Origin: Geobacter sp. UBA698
GTDB lineage: Bacteria; Desulfobacterota; Desulfuromonadia; Geobacterales; Pseudopelobacteraceae
Reading direction: 5' to 3'
NCBI GenBank assembly: GCA_002298925.1
Contig: DBMM01000010.1
Span: 1 to 15,717, forward strand
DNA length: 15,717 bases
How positions within the stretch are numbered: position 1 is the stretch's first letter; each line of letters begins with the position of its first letter. Made by a program: the position numbers and the translations under genes. The notes beneath the pieces are model-generated. The model saw only the letters and a list, made by a program, of their open reading frames with translations. It was not told the DNA's origin and did not search any database. Below, piece after piece: positions 5,999 through 12,927 of the stretch.

Positions 5999-8900
5999 TT
6001 AAGACTCCATCCTGACGGTAAAATCATTCATCTGATAGATCAGCTTGCCATCCACCGCCAGGTAGCCGGCCGCGGTCATGATCCGTTCACGGTCGTCCAC
6101 GGCGGTGATCCAGGCCTGCACGGTCACCCGGCTGTTGCTCGGCACGATTTGGCCGCGATACAGCCAGCGGTGTTTCTTCTCCAGGGCCACCGCTGCCAGC
6201 ACATTGCCCGGCTGCCAGCCCCAGCGCTGCACGGCGGCGTACTTGACCAGCTGCAGGAACGACTCCAGCCCCAGGGAGCCGGGGGTGACCGGATCTTCGA
6301 AGAAATGGGCCTTGAAGAACCATTCCTGCGGGTCAACATCCTTTACCCCGCGGATATAGCCGAGGCCGGCCGGGCCGCCGTCTGCCACGAACAGTTCGAT
6401 CCGGTCGATCATGCGCAGCTGTTTGTCCGGGAAGGGGGCCTGCTCGGGGTAGGCTAGGCTCTGTCCCCGCGCGATTTCCGCCGCTGCGGGCTGGTAGGGC
6501 TGGGCGTCGCGGATGCCGACCTGGTTGGCCAGCGCCTCCCTGGAGAAGAAGCCGAACATGGTTTCCCCTTCGTAGAGCACGCCCAGCTGGTCGGCCACGC
6601 TGAAATCGAACTCCTGGATGATCATGCCGCCGCTGGTGGCCGCCTTTTTCAGGGTGGCGACGGCGGTCAGGGTGCCGCTGGCGGGCGTGACCGGCCGATG
6701 CTGAATGGCGCTGCCACCCAGGTTGCGGAAGGAGATGTCGCTGGGGCTGGTCAGGGCCGAACCCACATAGGCCGCCAGCCAGCCGCAGGGTTGCAGGGCC
6801 GCCTCCAGCAGCACCGCGAAGGGCATGCGTTCCTGGCGCTCAGTCTCGAAAAACCAGGCGTCCGCCGGCAGGTCGTACTGGGCCTCGGCCAGGGCGCCGG
6901 CCTTCATCTGCCACGGTTCACCATGTACGGCGGTGACTCGGTCCATGAACTGGAAGGGGGGACCGGGCAGTCGGGCGATCTTGCGGCCGCTGTCGAAGAT
7001 GCGGTAGGGCTCGCCGAAACCCTCGGAAGGCTTGCCGTTGCTGTAGGCCAGGATCTGCTGCTTGGTGTAGATGGCCGGCTTCTTTCCCTTGCCCTCGGGG
7101 AGAGGCTCAGGGTGGGGGTTATGCCACATGGCCTCCAGCTGGTCCCGGCTGGTCCCGGTCAGGCGGCAGGACATGCTGCTGATCTCAACGATCGGCTTTC
7201 CGTCGGCGTACATCAGGGCGTCCACCACCACATAGGGTTCCGGGCGGTAGCCGATCTCCCGCAGGGTGACTTCGTAGGTGACGACCCGGGTGCTCTCCAG
7301 TACCTGGCCCCGGCAGCAGAGCTTGCTGGCCACACCCGGCACCGGCTCCCAGGCCGCGCTTTCCGCAGCAGCCACCCACCCCATGCGCAGCAGGAAGATG
7401 CGCAGGGTGTGCATGCAGCACTCGTACATCAGGGTGCCGGGCATGACCCGGTCATCAACGAAATGGCAGGTCAGGAACCAGTCGTCCGGCCGGATGTCGG
7501 CCTCGGCCCGGATCATCCCCAGGCCGCAGCGCCCGCCGCTCGGGTCCAGTTCAATCACCCGGTGCACCAGGCGCATGCGTCCGCCCGGAATGGTCAGGGG
7601 GCGGGTCAGCGCCAGGCCGGCGAAAAGCGGGCCGAAACAGCCGGCCAGGTCGCCGCCCCGCAGGCGGTCCAGCTGGCCGGCGTCGTAGCTTTCCCGGGCC
7701 ATGGGTACCAGTTCCCGCCAGTCATCGGGGCGGATACCGCTGGTGGGGCGCAGGTCCAGGGCCGGGCGCACGATCCCCTTGCCGGCGGCCAGTTCGGCGG
7801 CACTGAAGAAACCGGCGCAGCCGTCCCGCATGGACATGAGCGGCTGGCCAGCCACCGTGGCCTCGAAGAAGAAGCGGAACAGCCAGGTGTCCCCCTGGCG
7901 GAAAAATCGTTCGATGCGGATATCGTAATGGATGGTCTCCCCCGGACCGGGCAGGCCGCGGTGGAAGGTGACCACAGCATCCAGCAGCCGGTAGACCGCC
8001 AGACCGCGGGTGATGAAGTCGATCCCCAGGTAACCGGAGAGGAACAGGTCGGCCTGCCCGGCCTCCACGGCGATGCAGGTGGGGATGCGGCCGCCGTCCA
8101 GGTACCAGGCGCCCGGGTGGATGTCGTGCTCGGTCACTACCCGGCCGTGGGTCATGGAGCCGGGCTTCCCCTCCACGGAGATGATCCGGTCCACCAGCAT
8201 GAGCGGTTCGTCCGGCAGGCGCACCCGGGTCGGGAAACTGTCCACTTCGCGAAACTGCGGTCCCAGCATGGCAGCCACCGAACCCCGGGCGAATTCCAGG
8301 CAGAGGTCGCGGTCAAAGGTACACTGCGGATTACACCCACCACCTTGAAAGGGGAGGGGTGGGGTGGGGGTGAGGCTGTCATGGGCAGGAGCAGGGGTAC
8401 TGACAGCGGCAGCTTCCCCCGCCCCCCGGCCCCCTCCCGCCAGGGGAGGGGGAGTAATCAGGTTGAGCGCCTCATCCCCCAGCGCCAGGCGCAGGGACAT
8501 TTCCAGTTCCAGGGCCTGGGCCATGGAGCTGGTGACGGTGTCGCTGAAGCTGAGATAGGCGGCGTGGGCTTCCAGCTGGGCCTGCTGGGCCCGGGCGAAC
8601 TCCTGCAGCAGCCTGTCGCTGGTTGTTTCCTTGCTCGAAGATAGCGGGGCGGGGTGCGGGAGGCTTGGCAGGGAAGCGGGCGCACTGGCGGCGCCTGGCG
8701 GCGGCAGAGGCAGCGGCGGCAGAAAGGCTGGCGCACCGATCGCGACACGCACCAGAGAGGCGCTGTTGAGGGAGCTGCTCTCCGGCAGCGGCGCATCGTA
8801 GAGCGGCGCCAGGTTGAGCGGAACCCGCTCGGCTATCAGGCTGGCCAGCATCCGCAGCAGGGTTGAAACTGGATCCTGCCCCTGCCAGCAGACGGAACGG

Positions 8901-11900
8901 GTCAGGTGGGGCCGGTCGCCGAGGATGCGGCCGATCATCCGGCAGCAGGAAGCGCCCGGCCCCATTTCCAGGAACAGTCGCACCCCGTCTTCATAGGCCG
9001 ATTCGATTACCGCCGGGTAGTTGATCCCCTCCAGGGCCTGGGCCAGGATGGCGGCGGCGGCGCTCTCGCGGGTCACCCGGTAGGGGCCGCCCTGGGCGCC
9101 GCTGTAAAAGGTGACCCCCGGCGGCGGAGTGGTCGGGAAGAGGTGCAGGTCATGGTAGGCGTCCGCCACCTGGCGTGCTACTTCGCAGTGCACCGTGGTC
9201 ACCCCCTTGAGCGGGTAAAAACGGCAGCCGAGGGTCGCCACCAGTCGCTCCACGGCAGCGCTGTCTCCGCCGATCACGCATTCATCCGGGGTATTGACGA
9301 TCAGCAGGTAGACTCTGGCCATGTCGGCCAGTGCCTGACGCACGTCCCTTTCAGGGGCCTCCACCACCCCCAGGCTCCACTGCACGGTCTCGCCGTCAGA
9401 TAAGCCCCAGGTCCGTCGGGCGGCCCGGCATTCACCGGCCAGGTCCCGGGTAAAGAGGGTCGACTGCTGCATGCGGGTATACATGGCGTCCCGGTCGATC
9501 CAGGCGCGCTGGCTGAAGAGTGCGGCCGACTCCCCCAGGCTGTAGCCGATCACGGCCGATGGGCGCAGATCAAAGCTGGTCACCAGGTCACTGAAGGCGC
9601 AACCGGTGGCGACCTGGCCGAAGATCACGGCCCGGTGATCGTCGTCGATCAGGTCGGCCAGGGCACCGTTCCAGAACAGTTCCGGCTGGAACTGGCTGCG
9701 CAGATACAGGTTCTCCCTGTTCTGGCGGCGGAACAGTTCCGGCCAGCGGCTGGAGATCTCCAGCCCCATGCCGGCATAGTGGCTGCCGGAACCTGGGAAA
9801 ACAAAGGCGATTTTAGCGGCAGGTCCCAGGGGCTGCGGGGTGTAGAACAGACGGTCACGCAGGGCCGGGATCGTGTCCGGAATCCGGCCACCATTTTCCA
9901 GGGCAAGCCGGCCCTGTGTCAGTAGTGCTTCCAGTTCATCGCCGCTGCGGGCTGCCATGGCCATGGCCAGCGGCTTGCCGGCCCCACTTTCATGGCGTCT
10001 GTGCCAGCTGCGGGCCAAGGCTGCCAGCCCTGTTCCGGCCGTTTCCCGGCACTCCTGCCGCAGGCGTTGCAGTTCATCCAGTAGTTCCGCCGGGCTCGTG
10101 CCGGCCAGGGCAAACAGCTGTTCGCTGCCGCTGCCCAGCGGTGCCAGCCGCTCCGGGGTGCTGATGGCGTGCTGATTGTCCCACCCCTCCAGCACCACAT
10201 GGCTGCAGGAGCCATCCACGCCACGGGTGGTGACGCCGGCCCGGCGCACACCATCGGCCCGGTTGGTCAGCCAGTAGCGGGAGGCTGTGGGGATGAACAG
10301 TGAGTCGTTGGCGGAAAGTTCGGGACCGGGGTTTTCAGCACCCCGCCAGGCGGGGATGATTTCCTGGTGCAGTGCCAGGCAGGCCCGCAGCAGGGAGGCC
10401 AGGCCGGAGGCGGCGCCGCTGTGCCCGATATCGGCCTGGACGCTGCTGACGGCACAGGCGCGTTGCGGGGTGCTGGCTGCGCCGAAGAAGGCCGCCATGG
10501 CGGCTGCCTCTCCGTTGTCCTGATCCGGGCTGCCGCAGAAGGCCGTTTCCAGATAGCCGATGGTGGCGGGTGACACGGCGGCATCGTCATAGGCTCGCTG
10601 CAGGGCCTGTGAGCAGGCGCTGCCCGCTTCGCCGCTGCTGGAGCCGACGCCGCGGATCACGGCATAGATCCGGTCCCCGTCCCGTTGGGCGTCTTCCAGG
10701 CGCTTGAGCACGATTGCTCCGGCTCCTTCTCCGACCAATCCGCCGTCCGCTGTCTGCTCGCAGGGGAGGCTGCTGCCGGCTGAACCAGGCTGCCGGCCGT
10801 GACGCCCCAGCACGGCCCGTGGGTCGCCGGCCAGATCAACGGCCCCCACCAGAGCCTGGTCCAGTTCGCCTTTCTGCAACAGGCGCACCGCAGTTTCCAG
10901 GGCGCGGATACCGGAACTGTCTTCGCTGGAAAGGGTGAAGCTGGGGCCGCCGATCCGGAATTCCCGGGCAATGCGGCTGGCCACGACGCTGCCCAGGGCA
11001 CCCATGGTGCGGTTGGCGCTCAGGGCCGGTCCGCTGGCGTCCCGTAGTTGTTCGGTCCAGGCGGCCAATTCGTCGACGGAAGGCTCCCGACCCAGCTGGC
11101 GGGCGTATTCCCCGGCCTGCTCGGCCAATGACCAGCGCAGGCTGAAATTGGTGCTGTTCAGGTCCAGGGCGATGCCGATGAAGACGCCGGTCTGGCTGTT
11201 GTCCTTTTGCTCCAATCCGGCATCCCGCAGGGCAGCGGCTGCTGTCTGCAGCATCAGCAGCTGCTGGGGCAGCATTTCCTCCATCTCGCGGGGTGGGATG
11301 CGGAATTGATTGGCAGCCACCGCCACCTGGTCCAGATAGAAGCCGCTGCAGCTGGTTTGCTGGTACCCTTCCCGGCGGAACCAGTCGCTCTCCGGTACGC
11401 CCCACCAGTTAACGGGTGTGGTGGGCATCCGTTCGCCATCGCCCCCCAGCACCCGCTCCTGAAAGGCGCGCAGGTTCTGCCAGGGGCCGAAACGGGCATC
11501 CAGGCCGACCACGGCGATGTCTTTCGATTTTTGCGCTGTCGCGGCCGGGACCTTTACCGAGAATGTTGCCTGCTGTTCCGGCCGCCACTCCTCCACCAGC
11601 AGGTGGCCGTTGATGCCGCCGAAGCCGAAGGCGCTGACCGCTGCCCTCCGGGGGCTGCCGTCAGGCCGGCGCTGCCAGGGCTCTTTGCCGGTCAGCACGC
11701 GGAACGGGCTCTGCTCCAGCTGCATGCCGGGCTGGGGAGTGTTGAAATTGGCCGTGGGGGGCAGAGTTTCGGCCCGCATGGCCAGCAGGACCTTGGTCAG
11801 GGCGGCGGAGCCGGCGGCGGTCAGCAGGTGGCCGATGTTAGACTTGACCGAGCCGATCACGCATTGCTCGCCTATGGGACGCTCCGGGCCCCACAACTCG

Positions 11901-12925
11901 CGCAGGCTGGCCACTTCCACGGCGTCGCCCACCGGAGTGCCGGTGGCATGGCACTCGATCAGGTCCACGTCCCGGGGAGACCAGCCGGCCTGGCGGTAGG
12001 CCGAGCGCATGGCGGCCAGCTGCCCTTCGGACATGGGGGCCAGCAGGCTGCCGCCCACATCGTTTGACAGTCCGACCCCCCTGATGATGCCGTAGATCCG
12101 GTCGCCATGGGCCAGGGCATCGGCGGTGCGCTTGAGCAGGAAGATGCCGGCCCCTTCCCCCACCACCAGGCCGTCACCCGTCGCGTCAAAGGGGGAGCAG
12201 ATGCCCCGTTTGGACAGGGCGCGCAGCTGGGAGAAGCCCATCTGGGTGTAGAGCGGGTCGGGTCGGGAGAGGCCGCCGGTCAGCATGGCGTCGGCCCGGC
12301 CGGCCAGCAGTTCGTCCATAGCAAGTTTGATGGCGTACAGGGAGGAGGCGCAGGCGGCATCCAGGGTGCAGACTCCGCCCCCCAGGCCCAGGGCCCGGGC
12401 CAGCAGACCGGCCGGCAGGCCGGCCACATAACGGTTGAGGGGTGAAGTGGGAATCGGGGCTGATGAGCGGCCGGTCACTTTTTCCTGAAAGGTCCGGCCG
12501 AGACAGTTGCGGGCCAGCAGGGAGGAGCTTTCGCTGGGCAGGGCCAGGTTGCCGATGATCACGCCGATGCGCGAGCGGTCCAGGGGCGCGGTGATGCCGT
12601 CGTCAAAGGCCCGCTTGCCGACGTTGATCAAAAGGTGGAAGAGCGGGTCCAGCCCCGCCAGCATTGCCGGATCTACGGCCAGGCCGGGCAGGGTTCCGGC
12701 GGCCGGGATGCTGTCGATGAAGCAGCCGCGCCTGGAGTAGACCCGGTCCGCCGCGCCCACTTCGGGATCAAAGGCTCTGTCGGCCGGGATCTGCCAGCGT
12801 CCGGCCGGAACCTCGCGGGCCGCGCTGCGCCCGCTACGGATAGCGGTCCAGAACTGCTCAAGCTGCGGCGCATCGGGAAAGATGCCGCCGATGCCGACAA
12901 TCGCTACTGATCCGGAAAAATCCAT
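5999..12925 (-). CDS. PfaC-like PUFA/secondary-lipid megasynthase: KS-CLF-AT-DH-DH
   Basis: A 2308-residue iterative synthase. KS at residues 5-450 has an intact triad: Cys192 (DAACASS), His326 (ECHATGT), His366 (SNIGH). A second KS-like domain at 468-915 has Asp669 where the Cys belongs and Ala795 for the first His, keeping His835, so it is a chain length factor. An acyltransferase at about 1035-1345 has Ser1129 (GYSLGE), His1246 and a possible carboxylate-binding Arg1151. A Pro/Gly linker of about 180 residues follows. Then come two FabA-like DH didomains, about 1555-1925 and 1985-2308. Their second hotdogs carry HFVDDRVMPG (His1821) and HFFEDPVTPG (His2207), matching the FabA catalytic His, with Glu at the FabA Asp84 position. 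This is PfaC plus an internal AT, an order reported for myxobacterial Pfa3-type proteins. The start is ATG 12925, two bases after the upstream stop; a 29-residue extension to 13012 only overlaps that gene. Repeat-derived peptides interrupt the linkers. Confidence 0.88.
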   Translation of the reverse strand: MDFSGSVAIVGIGGIFPDAPQLEQFWTAIRSGRSAAREVPAGRWQIPADRAFDPEVGAADRVYSRRGCFIDSIPAAGTLPGLAVDPAMLAGLDPLFHLLINVGKRAFDDGITAPLDRSRIGVIIGNLALPSESSSLLARNCLGRTFQEKVTGRSSAPIPTSPLNRYVAGLPAGLLARALGLGGGVCTLDAACASSLYAIKLAMDELLAGRADAMLTGGLSRPDPLYTQMGFSQLRALSKRGICSPFDATGDGLVVGEGAGIFLLKRTADALAHGDRIYGIIRGVGLSNDVGGSLLAPMSEGQLAAMRSAYRQAGWSPRDVDLIECHATGTPVGDAVEVASLRELWGPERPIGEQCVIGSVKSNIGHLLTAAGSAALTKVLLAMRAETLPPTANFNTPQPGMQLEQSPFRVLTGKEPWQRRPDGSPRRAAVSAFGFGGINGHLLVEEWRPEQQATFSVKVPAATAQKSKDIAVVGLDARFGPWQNLRAFQERVLGGDGERMPTTPVNWWGVPESDWFRREGYQQTSCSGFYLDQVAVAANQFRIPPREMEEMLPQQLLMLQTAAAALRDAGLEQKDNSQTGVFIGIALDLNSTNFSLRWSLAEQAGEYARQLGREPSVDELAAWTEQLRDASGPALSANRTMGALGSVVASRIAREFRIGGPSFTLSSEDSSGIRALETAVRLLQKGELDQALVGAVDLAGDPRAVLGRHGRQPGSAGSSLPCEQTADGGLVGEGAGAIVLKRLEDAQRDGDRIYAVIRGVGSSSGEAGSACSQALQRAYDDAAVSPATIGYLETAFCGSPDQDNGEAAAMAAFFGAASTPQRACAVSSVQADIGHSGAASGLASLLRACLALHQEIIPAWRGAENPGPELSANDSLFIPTASRYWLTNRADGVRRAGVTTRGVDGSCSHVVLEGWDNQHAISTPERLAPLGSGSEQLFALAGTSPAELLDELQRLRQECRETAGTGLAALARSWHRRHESGAGKPLAMAMAARSGDELEALLTQGRLALENGGRIPDTIPALRDRLFYTPQPLGPAAKIAFVFPGSGSHYAGMGLEISSRWPELFRRQNRENLYLRSQFQPELFWNGALADLIDDDHRAVIFGQVATGCAFSDLVTSFDLRPSAVIGYSLGESAALFSQRAWIDRDAMYTRMQQSTLFTRDLAGECRAARRTWGLSDGETVQWSLGVVEAPERDVRQALADMARVYLLIVNTPDECVIGGDSAAVERLVATLGCRFYPLKGVTTVHCEVARQVADAYHDLHLFPTTPPPGVTFYSGAQGGPYRVTRESAAAAILAQALEGINYPAVIESAYEDGVRLFLEMGPGASCCRMIGRILGDRPHLTRSVCWQGQDPVSTLLRMLASLIAERVPLNLAPLYDAPLPESSSLNSASLVRVAIGAPAFLPPLPLPPPGAASAPASLPSLPHPAPLSSSKETTSDRLLQEFARAQQAQLEAHAAYLSFSDTVTSSMAQALELEMSLRLALGDEALNLITPPPLAGGGRGAGEAAAVSTPAPAHDSLTPTPPLPFQGGGCNPQCTFDRDLCLEFARGSVAAMLGPQFREVDSFPTRVRLPDEPLMLVDRIISVEGKPGSMTHGRVVTEHDIHPGAWYLDGGRIPTCIAVEAGQADLFLSGYLGIDFITRGLAVYRLLDAVVTFHRGLPGPGETIHYDIRIERFFRQGDTWLFRFFFEATVAGQPLMSMRDGCAGFFSAAELAAGKGIVRPALDLRPTSGIRPDDWRELVPMARESYDAGQLDRLRGGDLAGCFGPLFAGLALTRPLTIPGGRMRLVHRVIELDPSGGRCGLGMIRAEADIRPDDWFLTCHFVDDRVMPGTLMYECCMHTLRIFLLRMGWVAAAESAAWEPVPGVASKLCCRGQVLESTRVVTYEVTLREIGYRPEPYVVVDALMYADGKPIVEISSMSCRLTGTSRDQLEAMWHNPHPEPLPEGKGKKPAIYTKQQILAYSNGKPSEGFGEPYRIFDSGRKIARLPGPPFQFMDRVTAVHGEPWQMKAGALAEAQYDLPADAWFFETERQERMPFAVLLEAALQPCGWLAAYVGSALTSPSDISFRNLGGSAIQHRPVTPASGTLTAVATLKKAATSGGMIIQEFDFSVADQLGVLYEGETMFGFFSREALANQVGIRDAQPYQPAAAEIARGQSLAYPEQAPFPDKQLRMIDRIELFVADGGPAGLGYIRGVKDVDPQEWFFKAHFFEDPVTPGSLGLESFLQLVKYAAVQRWGWQPGNVLAAVALEKKHRWLYRGQIVPSNSRVTVQAWITAVDDRERIMTAAGYLAVDGKLIYQMNDFTVRMES
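7079..7120. repeat. Repeat-derived peptide between DH1 and DH2
   Basis: Residues 1936-1949 of the PfaC-like protein read NPHPEPLPEGKGKK. This is very close to the NPHP-PLPEGEG peptide that results when a common bacterial intergenic palindromic repeat (CCCTCNCCC / GGGTGAGGG type) is translated. It sits exactly at the junction between the first DH didomain and the second, where a flexible linker is tolerated. The DNA shows the matching pattern of CCCTCGGGGAGAGGCTCAGG (7092-7111). Confidence 0.68.
8338..8458. repeat. Paired GC-rich hairpin repeats read in frame within the AT-DH linker
   Basis: Two repeat arms are separated by about 40 bases. The plus-strand segment from 8343 (CCTTGAAAGGGGAGGGGTGG and on) resembles the right half of the oleA-oleB intergenic element. 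The second (8430-8452) forms a perfect 9-bp stem, CCCCCTCCC with GGGAGGGGG around a 5-base loop. The protein reads TPPPLAGGGRGAG (1491-1503) and SLTPTPPLPFQGGG (1517-1530), low-complexity peptides unlike the flanking helix (residues 1434-1488) or the DH. The frame is kept throughout, so the element acts as a linker expansion. Confidence 0.65.
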
Positions 12926-12927
12926 CT

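Noticed and set aside
6698..8644. Long open frame (about 648 codons) on the plus strand opposite the megasynthase
   Set aside because: It lies antisense to a clear DH/linker coding region, its composition (Gln, Gly, Ala, His, Val rich) is what antisense of GC-rich code gives, and it has no recognisable domain. Similar plus-strand frames at 1711-2808, 3904-4866, 5480-6457 and 13084-14133 were dropped for the same reason.
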